Of a DNA stretch of 64,000 bases, positions 1 through 8,272 are shown in pieces. Within the stretch, counting starts at the first letter, position 1, and the number at the start of each line of letters is the position of its first letter. The stretch spans positions 1-64,000 of the forward strand of contig NZ_JAFJSY010000069.1 in assembly GCF_019857225.1 (NCBI RefSeq), written 5' to 3'. This DNA comes from Streptomyces plumbidurans (GTDB taxonomy: Bacteria > Actinomycetota > Actinomycetes > Streptomycetales > Streptomycetaceae). Both the position numbers and the translations under genes were made by a program. The notes under the pieces were generated by a model. That model was not told the origin of the DNA and made no database searches. It saw only the letters and a list, made by a program, of their open reading frames with translations.

Positions 1-111
1 ACGGCCTGGCGGCTGCTGGAGGGCGCGGGCGGCACCGTCGTCCTGCTGGCGGGCGGGGTGTGGGCGCTGCGCAGGCGGCTGCGCGGCAACGGCGGCCGGC
101 ACGCGGGCTGA
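1..111 (+). CDS. C-terminal fragment of a membrane-anchored protein
   Basis: An open frame runs from the first base to a TGA, giving 36 residues of a protein whose start lies outside the window. The tail has one hydrophobic stretch (GGTVVLLAGGVWAL) followed by arginine-rich residues (RRRLRG), the pattern of a C-terminal membrane anchor with a positively charged cytoplasmic end. Nothing in the fragment identifies the family. It converges on the SDR gene, with a nested hairpin in between. Confidence 0.6.
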   Translation, partial: TAWRLLEGAGGTVVLLAGGVWALRRRLRGNGGRHAG

Positions 112-116
112 CGCGC

Positions 117-196
117 GGCAGCCGTTCCATCCACCGGTGCTTCTCTCGCGGTCCCACGCGAGATCCACCCCCACCCGGTGCGGTGGAACGGCTGCC
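117..196. terminator. Nested inverted repeat between convergent genes
   Basis: GGCAGCCGTTCCA at 117-129 pairs perfectly with TGGAACGGCTGCC at 184-196, and pairing continues inward (CCACCGG against CCGGTGCGG) with a small bulge. Inside the loop TCTCGCG (144-150) pairs with CGCGAGA (156-162). The result is a long stem topped by a second hairpin. Its position between a + strand stop (111) and a - strand stop (351) suits a bidirectional terminator. There is no clear U-tract, as is common in streptomycetes. Confidence 0.6.
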
Positions 197-350
197 GTCT
201 CCCCCCTCGGTTCGGTCTACGGAACCGCACTCCTCCAAGTGTGAAGCTCTTGTGGAGGTGATTTGAGCATAGGCCTCCGACCGGCCGCAACGGTACGGAA
301 GTTCAAATTCCGTTTGTGCAAATTGAAAAGTCGAGGGTCTGCAGGTGCGG

Positions 351-1121
351 TCAGCCGCGCCCCACGAACGGCATGGTCGTGGCCAGCACCGTCGCGAACT
401 GGACGTTCGCCTCCAGCGGCAGCTCGGCCATGTGCCGCACCGTGCGCGCCACATCGGCCACGTCCATCACGGGCTCGGGCGCCGTCTCGCCGTTGGCCTG
501 CAGCGCTCCGGTCTGCATCCGGGCGGTCATGTCGGTCGCCGCGTTGCCGATGTCGATCTGCCCGACCGCGATGCCGTACGGCCGCCCGTCCAGCGACAGC
601 GACTTGGTCAGCCCGGTCAGGGCGTGCTTGGTCGCTGTGTAGGCCACGGAGAGCGGGCGGGGCGTATGGGCGGAGATCGAGCCGTTGTTGATGATCCGCC
701 CGCCCCGCGGGTCCTGCTCCTTCATCTGCCGGAAGGCCGCCTGCGCGCACAGGAACGCCCCGTTGAGGTTGGTGTCCACCACGTGCCGCCAGGCGTCGTA
801 CGGCAACTCCTCGACCGGCACCCCGCCGGGGCCGAACGTCCCGGCGTTGTTGAACAGCAGGTCCACCCGCCCGAACCGGCCGACCGCGGCCGCGAAGAGG
901 GCGTCGACGTCCTCCGGCCGCGAGACGTCCGTCCGTACGGCGAGACTCGCGCCGTCCGGCACCAGGGCCGCCGTCTCGTCCAGCGTCCCGGGGCGCCGCC
1001 CCGCCAGCGCCACCGACCAGCCCGCGCGCAGCAGCTCCACGGCGACGGCCCGTCCGATGCCGGAGCCGGCGCCGGTCACGACGGCGGTCCTCGATTGCTG
1101 TTCCGTCTGCTTGGCATCCAT
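351..1121 (-). CDS. SDR-family NAD(P)-dependent oxidoreductase
   Basis: Classical short-chain dehydrogenase of 256 aa. The cofactor loop TGAGSGIG lies at about residues 16-23, the NNAG structural motif near 90, and the catalytic YTATK near 157, preceded by the serine of NGSIS. Together they indicate a cytosolic alcohol/ketone oxidoreductase using NAD(H) or NADP(H). The substrate cannot be read from the sequence. The start at MDAKQTE was chosen over an upstream GTG-type extension because the Rossmann fold begins about 10 residues later, as usual in the family. The next gene on this strand begins about 1.1 kb upstream and its stop is 85 bp away, so co-transcription is possible. Confidence 0.85.
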   Translation of the reverse strand: MDAKQTEQQSRTAVVTGAGSGIGRAVAVELLRAGWSVALAGRRPGTLDETAALVPDGASLAVRTDVSRPEDVDALFAAAVGRFGRVDLLFNNAGTFGPGGVPVEELPYDAWRHVVDTNLNGAFLCAQAAFRQMKEQDPRGGRIINNGSISAHTPRPLSVAYTATKHALTGLTKSLSLDGRPYGIAVGQIDIGNAATDMTARMQTGALQANGETAPEPVMDVADVARTVRHMAELPLEANVQFATVLATTMPFVGRG

Positions 1122-1206
1122 GCGTCGCAGGGTAGGCGAGGGTCCGACATGCGGGACGGGGCCGTCCGCCGTCCGAGTCCCGGCACGGAGATCGTGGCCA
1201 CGTCGG

Positions 1207-2229
1207 TCACGAGACGGGCGTGACGGCCTCGCGCGCATCCTCGCCCGGGTAGCGGACGCCGATCCGGTCCCGGATCGCGTCCAGGGTCCGCATCACCGCG
1301 AGGGTGCCGTCCAGCGGCACCAGCGGGGACTCGCTCTCACCGGCCCGCAGCGCCCGCATCACCTCCCGCGCCTCGTGCTTGAGGCTGTTGCGGGGACCGT
1401 CGGACGCGGCGGCCGCGAACTCCTCGGAGTCGCGGCCGTCCCGGTGCAGCACAAAACGGTCCGGGAAGAAGAAGCCGCCGGGGATGTCGATACGGCCCGC
1501 GGAGCCGGTGACCGACGCCGAGGTCGCCGTACCGCCGACGATCGAGCAGTGCACCGAGGCGAGGGCGCCGCTGTCGTGGCCGAGCAGGGCGCCGGTCTGG
1601 AGGTCGACGCCCTCCTCGGAGAGCACCGCCCGCGCCGTCACGTCCGACGGCTCCCCGAGCAGCAGGTGTGCGAACGACACCGGGTAGACCCCGAGGTCGA
1701 GCAGCGCGCCCCCGCCCTGCTCGGGGTCGCGCAGCCGGTGGCTCGGAGGGAAGGGGCCGGCCAGCCCGAAGTCGGCCTGCACGGTGCGCACTTCACCGAT
1801 CGCGCCGTCGTCGACGAGCTCCTTCAGACGCCGTACGAGGGGATTGCAGTACATCCACATCGCCTCCATCAGGAAGCTCCCGCGGCCCCGGGCGAGCGCC
1901 ACCAGCTCCTGCGCCTCGCGCGCGTTGAGCGTGAACGCCTTCTCGCACAGCACGTTGCGCCCGGCCTCAAGACACAGGCCCGCGGCCGCCCGGTGTGCCG
2001 AGTGCGGGGTGGCGACGTACACGACATCGATGTCCGCGTCCTCGGCGAGCGCGGCCCAGTCGCCGTACGCCCGCTCGATCCCGAACCGCTCCGCGAACGC
2101 CTTCGCCGACGCCTCGGTGCGCGAGGCCACCGCGACGACCTCCGCCTCCGGCAGGTCGACCAGGTCGGCCGTGAAAGCGGCGGCGATCCCGCCGGTCGCC
2201 AGAATCCCCCACCGCACGATTTCCGCCAT
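1207..2229 (-). CDS. Gfo/Idh/MocA-family oxidoreductase
   Basis: A 340-aa protein with an N-terminal Rossmann domain (GILATGGIA at about residues 8-16) and the family signature CEKAF near residue 95, whose Lys is the conserved catalytic-site lysine of Gfo/Idh/MocA enzymes. The C-terminal half is the usual alpha/beta substrate domain. Members oxidise or reduce sugars, inositols or trans-dihydrodiols with NAD(P); the exact substrate is not deducible here. The start ATG is about 100 bp from the divergent MFS gene, so the two share an intergenic promoter region. The downstream SDR gene lies on the same strand. Confidence 0.85.
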   Translation of the reverse strand: MAEIVRWGILATGGIAAAFTADLVDLPEAEVVAVASRTEASAKAFAERFGIERAYGDWAALAEDADIDVVYVATPHSAHRAAAGLCLEAGRNVLCEKAFTLNAREAQELVALARGRGSFLMEAMWMYCNPLVRRLKELVDDGAIGEVRTVQADFGLAGPFPPSHRLRDPEQGGGALLDLGVYPVSFAHLLLGEPSDVTARAVLSEEGVDLQTGALLGHDSGALASVHCSIVGGTATSASVTGSAGRIDIPGGFFFPDRFVLHRDGRDSEEFAAAASDGPRNSLKHEAREVMRALRAGESESPLVPLDGTLAVMRTLDAIRDRIGVRYPGEDAREAVTPVS

Positions 2230-2328
2230 CCGGGACCCGCCCTCGCTCGCGTGTGCGCGGGGCGTGGCCTGCGCACTGTGTTCGAGCTGAGAGCATAGGT
2301 GGCGTATCGAACAGAAAGGGAGGGGCGC

Positions 2329-3624
2329 ATGGCCGAGCAGGCGGCCTCGACATCTGACATACGGCGGGCGGCCGGAGCCACGGAGCAACCGGCCGCCGTC
2401 GTTGTGCCCCGTACCGGGTTGCTGGTGACCCTGATCCTCGGCGGGCTGACCGCCATCCCTCCGCTGGCGATGGACATGTACCTCCCCTCGCTGCCGGAGG
2501 TCACCGGCTCGCTGCACGCGTCCGCCGCCACCGTGCAGCTCACCCTCACCGCCTGTCTGCTCGGGATGGCGCTCGGACAACTGGTGGCCGGGCCCATGAG
2601 CGACCGGTGGGGACGCAGGCGCCCCCTGCTGACCGGACTGCTCGCCTTCGTCGTCTCCACCGTCCTGTGCGCGTTCGCGCCGACCGTCGAGACCCTGGTC
2701 GTCCTCCGGCTGGCGCAGGGACTCGCGGGCGCGGCGGGGATCGTCATCGCGCGGGCCGTGGTCCGCGACCTGTACGACGGTGTGGCGATGGCCCGCTTCT
2801 TCTCCACCCTGATGCTCATCGGCGGGGTCGCCCCGATCGTCGCGCCGCTGATCGGCGGTCAGATCCTGCGGGTGACGGACTGGCGGGGCGTGTTCGTGGT
2901 CCTCACCGTCGTCGGTACGGCGCTGACCGCGCTCGTGTGGGTCAAGCTGCCCGAGACGCTGCCCGCGCGCGGGAGGCACGGCGGGGGAGTGGGCGAGGCC
3001 CTGCACACCATGCGCCGGCTGATCGCCGACCTGCCCTTCACCGGCTTCATGCTCGCGGGCGGCTTCGCCTTCGCGGCCCTGTTCGCCTACGTGTCCGCCT
3101 CGCCCTTCGTGATGCAGGAGATCTACGGCGCCTCGCCGCAGACGTTCAGCCTGCTGTTCGGCGTCAACTCCGTCGGGCTCGTCGCCGTCGGCCAGATCAA
3201 CGGCAAGATCCTGGTCGGCAGGGTCCGCCTGGACCGGGTCCTCGGCCTCGGACTGGCCGTCGTCATCGCCGCCGCGACCGCCCTGTTGCTGATGTCCACC
3301 GGCGTCTTCGGCACGGTCGGCCTGGTGCCGGTCGCCGCCGCCCTGTTCGTCCTGATGTCCGCGATGGGGATCACCCTGCCCAACGCCCAGGCCCTCGCCC
3401 TGATGCGCACCAGGCACTCCGCCGGCTCCGCGTCCGCGCTGCTCGGCACCTCCTCCTTCCTCATCGGCGCCGTCGCCTCCCCGCTCGTCGGGATCGCCGG
3501 TGAGCACACCGCCGTCCCGATGGCCGTCGTCCAACTGGCGGCAGCACTGGTGGCGCTGGCCTGCTTCGTGGGAATGTGCCGTCCTTGGAACGGGCGTGCG
3601 AACGCGGAGGGAGCAGAGAGCTGA
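2329..3624 (+). CDS. Bcr/CflA-type MFS drug efflux transporter
   Basis: A 431-aa membrane protein with about 12 hydrophobic segments. The DMYLPSLPEV motif in the first helix and the loop 2-3 signature GPMSDRWGRRRPL (about residues 87-99) are typical of the Bcr/CflA family (drug:H+ antiporters, often bicyclomycin or chloramphenicol). The start is the second in-frame candidate: ATG 2329 is preceded by AGGGAGGGG at ideal spacing, whereas GTG 2299 has no ribosome site. Its 3' end overlaps or abuts the serine hydrolase gene, suggesting translational coupling. The substrate is unknown. Confidence 0.88.
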   Translation: MAEQAASTSDIRRAAGATEQPAAVVVPRTGLLVTLILGGLTAIPPLAMDMYLPSLPEVTGSLHASAATVQLTLTACLLGMALGQLVAGPMSDRWGRRRPLLTGLLAFVVSTVLCAFAPTVETLVVLRLAQGLAGAAGIVIARAVVRDLYDGVAMARFFSTLMLIGGVAPIVAPLIGGQILRVTDWRGVFVVLTVVGTALTALVWVKLPETLPARGRHGGGVGEALHTMRRLIADLPFTGFMLAGGFAFAALFAYVSASPFVMQEIYGASPQTFSLLFGVNSVGLVAVGQINGKILVGRVRLDRVLGLGLAVVIAAATALLLMSTGVFGTVGLVPVAAALFVLMSAMGITLPNAQALALMRTRHSAGSASALLGTSSFLIGAVASPLVGIAGEHTAVPMAVVQLAAALVALACFVGMCRPWNGRANAEGAES

Positions 3625-4757
3625 GCGCACCGCGACTGCGCAGAGACAGTCCCGAACGGGCCGGACTCGACGCCGAAGAACTCCGCCACCTCGTCCAGGA
3701 GGTGCACGACCTCACCACCGGGGAGCAGCCCTGGGCCGCGGGCACCGTCGTGGTCGCCGGACGCGGCCCGGTGATCGCCGTCGAGGAGGCGGCGGGCTGG
3801 GCCGTGCGCTACACCGCCTACGACGCCCGGACGGACCGCGGGATAGAACTGCCCCCCGAGGCACGCGTCGCCATGACCGTGCACACCCCCTTCGACCTGG
3901 CCTCCCTGACCAAGCTGTTCACCGCGGTGGCCGCCGTGCAGCAGATCGAACGCGGCACGCTCGGCATCGACGCCCGGGTCGGCGCGTATCTGCCGGAGTT
4001 CACCGCGGCCGCCCGGCACGGCATCACCGTGCGCGAACTGCTCACCCACACCTCCGGGCTGCGCCCCGAACTCCCGCTGTACGACTGCGCGGACGACACG
4101 GAACGGCTCGCCAGGCTACGCGCGGAGACGCCGGTGGGCGTGCCCGGCACCTACACCTACTCCGACCTCAACTTCCTGCTGCTGCAGTTCGTCCTGGAAC
4201 GGATCACCGGCCGCACCCTGGACGTCCTGATCCACGACGGCATCACCCGCCCGCTGGGCATGCTCTCGACCGACTTCGGGCCCTGCCCCGGCGCCGCGGC
4301 GACCGAGGACCAGCGCCGCCCGTGGGCCAAGGCGGAGCGGGGGATGGTGCGCGGTGTGGTGCACGACGAGAACGCCTGGGCGCTCGGCGGGATCGCCGGC
4401 CACGCGGGCATGTTCTCCACCGGCCGCGACCTCGCGGTGTTCTGCCGCACCCTCCTGGCCGGCGGCTCCTACGGCCCCGCCCGCATCCTCGGCGCCGACT
4501 TCGTGGAACTGCTGCTGACCCCGCCGGGGCTCGGCTTCGCCGTGGACCAGCCGTGGTTCATGGGCGAACTGGCGGGGCGGGGAGCGGCCGGGCACACGGG
4601 GTTCACGGGGACGTCGCTGGTGCTGGACCCGGAGACGGACACCTTCCTGGTCCTGCTGGGCAACACCGTGCATCCCCGGCGCAGGCGCCCGGACAGCCGC
4701 CCGCGGGCAGCGGCGGCGACCAGGATGGCCAGGGCCGTACGCCCGGTCCAGCGCTGA
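3576..4757 (+). CDS. Serine hydrolase, beta-lactamase/DD-peptidase family
   Basis: Penicillin-binding-like fold: the SxxK catalytic motif is seen in LASLTKLF, the second element YSD in TYTYSDLN (family usual YxN), and the third box as HTGFTG (usual [HK]xG). Such proteins (Pfam beta-lactamase) are mostly esterases, D-aminopeptidases or carboxypeptidases. No signal peptide is visible, so it may be cytosolic. The start is uncertain: ATG 3576 would overlap the MFS gene by 49 bp, while CTG 3621 sits 7 bp behind GGAGGGAG and overlaps that stop codon, giving about 378 aa. The short overlap suggests one mRNA with the transporter. Confidence 0.75.
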   Translation: MPSLERACERGGSRELSAPRLRRDSPERAGLDAEELRHLVQEVHDLTTGEQPWAAGTVVVAGRGPVIAVEEAAGWAVRYTAYDARTDRGIELPPEARVAMTVHTPFDLASLTKLFTAVAAVQQIERGTLGIDARVGAYLPEFTAAARHGITVRELLTHTSGLRPELPLYDCADDTERLARLRAETPVGVPGTYTYSDLNFLLLQFVLERITGRTLDVLIHDGITRPLGMLSTDFGPCPGAAATEDQRRPWAKAERGMVRGVVHDENAWALGGIAGHAGMFSTGRDLAVFCRTLLAGGSYGPARILGADFVELLLTPPGLGFAVDQPWFMGELAGRGAAGHTGFTGTSLVLDPETDTFLVLLGNTVHPRRRRPDSRPRAAAATRMARAVRPVQR

Positions 4758-4780
4758 GACAGGGGCCATAGAATCACCCG

Positions 4781-5776
4781 GTGAACGCCCCCGTATCCCC
4801 GCGCGACACCCTGCGCACCGCCCTCGCCGCCCTCCTGGACGGCCTCCCGCCCAAGCAGGCCGCGCAGGCCGTCGAGCGGCTCATCGGCCACTACCGCGGG
4901 GCCACCCCCACCGACGCGCCGATCCTGCGGGACCGGGCCGACGTCGCCGCCTACGCCGCGTACCGGATGCCGGCGACCTTCGAGGCGATGCGGGCGGCGC
5001 TGGCTCAGTTCGCCCGGGCCGTGCCGGACCTCACCCCCGGCAGTCACACCGACATCGGCGGCGGCACCGGAGCGGCGACCTGGGCCGTCGCCGCCACCTG
5101 GCCCGGCGGGCGCGGCGTCACCGTGCTGGACTGGGCCGAGCCCGCGCTCGCCCTCGGCCGTGAGCTGGCCACCGCCAACCCGGCGCTGCGGCAGGCGAGT
5201 TGGCGGCGCGAGCGGGTCGGCCGGGCGCTCACCCTGGACGACACCGACCTGGTCACCGTCTCCTACGTCCTCAACGAGCTGACCGCCGCCGACCGCGCCG
5301 CGCTCGTCGACGCCGCGGCGGCCGCCGCCGGGTCCGTCGTGATCGTCGAGGCCGGCACCCCGGCCGGATACGCCCGCGTCATCGAGGCCCGCGACCGGCT
5401 GATCGCGGCCGGGTTCCGCATCGCCGCGCCCTGCCCGCACAGCGCGCGCTGTCCGATCGTCCCCGGCGCGGACTGGTGCCACTTCTCGGCCCGGGTCAGC
5501 CGCTCCTCCCTGCACCGCCAGGTCAAGGGCGGCTCCCTGCCGTACGAGGACGAGAAGTTCAGCTATGTCGCCGCCACCCGGCTGCCCGCCGCACCCGCGC
5601 CCTCCCGAGTGGTCCGCCGCCCGCAGATCCGCAAGGGCCAGGTCCTCCTCGACCTGTGCGAGCCGGACGAACAGCTGCGCCGCACCACCGTCACCAAGCG
5701 CCACGGCGACCTGTACCGGGCGGCCCGCGACACCGAGTGGGGCGACGCCTGGCCCCCGCACGCGCAGGAGCCGTAG
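4781..5776 (+). CDS. Rsm22-type small ribosomal subunit methyltransferase-like protein
   Basis: A 331-aa protein starting with GTG. An SAM-binding loop is seen as DIGGGTGAATW (about residues 89-99). The C-terminal half has the cysteines typical of the Rsm22/METTL17 group: APCPHSARCPIV, DWCHFSARV and a final one in LLDLCEP. Related mitochondrial proteins use four such cysteines to hold an Fe-S cluster and act in assembly of the small ribosomal subunit. A catalytic role in rRNA methylation is inferred, not shown. The end KRHGDLYRAAR is also characteristic. It lies 24 bp after the hydrolase gene and 26 bp before a TetR gene, in one direction. Confidence 0.78.
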   Translation: MNAPVSPRDTLRTALAALLDGLPPKQAAQAVERLIGHYRGATPTDAPILRDRADVAAYAAYRMPATFEAMRAALAQFARAVPDLTPGSHTDIGGGTGAATWAVAATWPGGRGVTVLDWAEPALALGRELATANPALRQASWRRERVGRALTLDDTDLVTVSYVLNELTAADRAALVDAAAAAAGSVVIVEAGTPAGYARVIEARDRLIAAGFRIAAPCPHSARCPIVPGADWCHFSARVSRSSLHRQVKGGSLPYEDEKFSYVAATRLPAAPAPSRVVRRPQIRKGQVLLDLCEPDEQLRRTTVTKRHGDLYRAARDTEWGDAWPPHAQEP

Positions 5777-5801
5777 AGCCGCGAAACGGTACCGTCGGAC
5801 C

Positions 5802-6464
5802 ATGGTCAAGAAGCCCGCCCCCGACGCCACCCGCCGCAGCGAGAGGTCCCGTCGCGCGATCTACGACGCCGCCCTCGCGCTGGTCGGTGAGATCGGCTAC
5901 CCGAGGACGACCATCGAGGGCATCGCCGCCCGGGCCGGCGTCGGCAAGCAGACGATCTACCGCTGGTGGGGATCGAAGGCGGACGTCCTGCTGGAGGCGT
6001 TCCTCGACCTCAGCACACAGGCCGCACGCGAGGCGGGCCGGGCACCGTACGTCATCCCGGACACCGGCGACCTCGCCGCCGACCTCAAGGCCGTACTGCG
6101 GATCACCGTCGACCAGCTGAAGGACCCCCGGTTCGAGGTGCCCTCCCGGGCCCTGGCCGCCGAGGGCCTGGTCAACGAGCAGCTCGGCCGGGAGTCCGTG
6201 GCCAAGCTCCTGGAACCCTCGCTCCAGCTCTACGTCGACCGGCTGCGCTCCGCACAGCGCGCCGGCCAGGTCGGCCCGGAGATCGACCCGCGCATCGCCC
6301 TGGAACTGTTCGTCTCCCCGCTCGCCCAGCGCTGGCTCCAGTACACGGGCCCCATCTCCTACGAGTACACCGACACCCTCGTCGACTACGCCCTGCACGG
6401 TCTGGCACCCCGTACCCCGGATGTCCCTTCCGGCACCCCGAGGCGCGACTCGGTGGGACGATAG
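5802..6464 (+). CDS. TetR/AcrR-family transcriptional regulator
   Basis: A 220-aa regulator. The N-terminal helix-turn-helix reads TTIEGIAARAGVGKQTIYRW, the canonical TetR DNA-binding pattern, followed by WGSKADVL. The C-terminal ligand domain is of the TetR_C type that follows such heads and has no identifiable ligand. The ATG at 5802 was preferred to an 80-residue upstream extension that would overlap the methyltransferase. The target is unknown; no clear palindrome is visible just upstream. Confidence 0.88.
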   Translation: MVKKPAPDATRRSERSRRAIYDAALALVGEIGYPRTTIEGIAARAGVGKQTIYRWWGSKADVLLEAFLDLSTQAAREAGRAPYVIPDTGDLAADLKAVLRITVDQLKDPRFEVPSRALAAEGLVNEQLGRESVAKLLEPSLQLYVDRLRSAQRAGQVGPEIDPRIALELFVSPLAQRWLQYTGPISYEYTDTLVDYALHGLAPRTPDVPSGTPRRDSVGR

Positions 6465-6502
6465 GGCATGCTGTTTTGCACGAGGGCGAGGCAAGGGGAC
6501 TG

Positions 6503-7243
6503 ATGAGCGCGGAGTTCGGCGGCCGCACCGGCCGGCAGGGCAGACTCTCCCAGTGGCTGCGTGGACGCCGCCCGAAGGACGCCGCCGCCGACGGCGACGG
6601 CCGCGAGGCCCTGCTGCTGGCCGCCGCCGGAGCGGGCCTGCCGCTCGCCCCCGCCGCCCACCCCGCCCCCGGCTACCGCTGCTCCTGCGACCGCGTCGGA
6701 TGTCCCACCCCGGCCCGGCACCCGGTGTCGTTCGCCTGGCAGACCCAGTCGACCACCGACCGCGCGCAGATCGAGCGCTGGGCCCGGCACCAGCCGCAGG
6801 CCAACTTCATCACCGCGACCGGCATGGTGCACGACGTCCTCGACGTACCCCTGGAAGCGGGCACGGAGGCTCTGCAGCGGCTGCTCGACTCCGGCATCGA
6901 GGTCGGCCCGGTCGCCGAGAGCGACGACGGCCGGCTGCTCTTCTTCACCCTCACCCGCGGCACCCCCGAGGACGAGGACGAGTGGTGGCCCTGCGAGCTG
7001 GACTGCCACCCCGAGACCGCGGACGAGCACCCCGGACTGCGCTGGCACTGCCGCGGGTCCTACGTCCTCGTACCGCCCGCCCGGCTGCCCGGCGACGACG
7101 GCCGCAGCGTGCACTGGGTGCGCGGCCCCGAACACCCGCTGCCGGACCCGCTGAGCCTGCTCGAGATCCTCACCGACGCCTGCGCCCGCTACGCAGGCGA
7201 GGAGCCCGACCACGCGAGCGCGGCCTGGCCCCTGCGCGGCTGA
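6503..7243 (+). CDS. Stand-alone bifunctional primase/polymerase N-domain-like protein
   Basis: A 246-aa protein resembling the small PrimPol-like N-terminal domain proteins common in Streptomyces. After a basic head, LLAAAGAGLPLAPAAHPAP leads into a cysteine-containing segment (YRCSCDRVGCPTPARHPV), then WARHQPQANFITATG and the DVPLEAG strand. Family members in replicons are fused to a helicase; here there is no helicase part and no plasmid or phage gene nearby. The expected acidic metal-binding pair is not obvious (HDVLDVPL offers one candidate), so polymerase activity is doubtful. ATG 6503 has AAGGGG just upstream. Confidence 0.65.
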   Translation: MSAEFGGRTGRQGRLSQWLRGRRPKDAAADGDGREALLLAAAGAGLPLAPAAHPAPGYRCSCDRVGCPTPARHPVSFAWQTQSTTDRAQIERWARHQPQANFITATGMVHDVLDVPLEAGTEALQRLLDSGIEVGPVAESDDGRLLFFTLTRGTPEDEDEWWPCELDCHPETADEHPGLRWHCRGSYVLVPPARLPGDDGRSVHWVRGPEHPLPDPLSLLEILTDACARYAGEEPDHASAAWPLRG

Positions 7244-7270
7244 GCGCCCCGCGCCACCGAGGGCTCTGGC

Positions 7271-8272
7271 CTACGACCCCTCGGCCGAGGTCAGTCCCTC
7301 CAGCCGGGACAGCATCGTCACCTTGCCGTCCCCCGCACCCTGCTTGGGGTCCAGCGCCACCCCGTTGGAGATGAACTCCATCGTCAGCGACTGCTTGATC
7401 TCGCCGGTCGTCAGCGCCTTCACGCTCGCGTTCGGCTGCGGGATCGTGGTGCCCGCGTACGCGGTCTGCTTCTCGTAACGGCGGGTGGTGAAGAACACCA
7501 GCGCACCGCCGTCCGTGGTGCGCAGCGCAAGCGGGGCATAGTCACCGCTGGTCAGCGGCTCGTCGATGTACTGGGTGGCGAGCCCGGGCCGCTTGGCCTG
7601 CTTCTTGCGCTGGGCCCGCCACTGGTCGGTGTACGGGCCCGTGCTGAAGGTCTTCCCGCCGCTCTTCAGATACGTCGCGTAGTCCTTGCTCAGGTCCTGG
7701 GGCGCGGCGGCGAATTCGGTGGAGTTGGCGGGTACGGTCTCGGCCCAGCCGTCCGCGTCCTTCTCGACCTTGGGCAGCGTGCCGGGGGTGACGAGGGTCA
7801 GATACGCCACCTGCCAGGGCCGGCCCAGACCGTCGCGGGTGAACACCAGCAGCCAGTGCAGATTGCCGCCCTTGTTGCCCTTCGCCTCCGCGACGAACCA
7901 GCGCGGCCAGCCGGCCTTCTTGGGGATCGTGTACGTCGCGTCGGTCAGCTTCAGCGGCGTGTGCGCCGCATTGCCGTCCGGGCTGTTGACATGGCCGGCC
8001 TTGAGCCGGGCCGCGTCGATGTCGCCCAGGGCGCCGGTGACATGGTCGGCGTCGAGTGAACTGTCGTACGCCTTGTCCGCCTTGTTGTACGCGGTGAGGA
8101 ACTGCTCCATTGCCTTCGCGGCCTCGGCGCGGGTGGAGGAGGGAAGCACCTCGCGCTCCCCGTGGACCACCACACAACCGCTCGCCGTCATCGACAAAGC
8201 GGTCACCGAGGCCGCAATCAACGCCCTCCGGTCAAGCCTGCGGAGCCTTCGAGGGCCGCGATCCCTGCTCAT
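7271..8272 (-). CDS. Secreted lipoprotein of the efe cluster, function unknown
   Basis: A 333-aa protein with an export signal: basic head with RRLDRRAL, a hydrophobic stretch and a lipobox ending in TASGC at about residues 29-33, so it is probably lipid-anchored outside the membrane. The mature part has no recognised catalytic motif. It follows efeU with a 41-bp overlap, indicating co-translation with the iron operon, although many Streptomyces encode this protein without obvious iron ligands. A role in iron uptake is contextual inference only. Confidence 0.7.
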   Translation of the reverse strand: MSRDRGPRRLRRLDRRALIAASVTALSMTASGCVVVHGEREVLPSSTRAEAAKAMEQFLTAYNKADKAYDSSLDADHVTGALGDIDAARLKAGHVNSPDGNAAHTPLKLTDATYTIPKKAGWPRWFVAEAKGNKGGNLHWLLVFTRDGLGRPWQVAYLTLVTPGTLPKVEKDADGWAETVPANSTEFAAAPQDLSKDYATYLKSGGKTFSTGPYTDQWRAQRKKQAKRPGLATQYIDEPLTSGDYAPLALRTTDGGALVFFTTRRYEKQTAYAGTTIPQPNASVKALTTGEIKQSLTMEFISNGVALDPKQGAGDGKVTMLSRLEGLTSAEGS

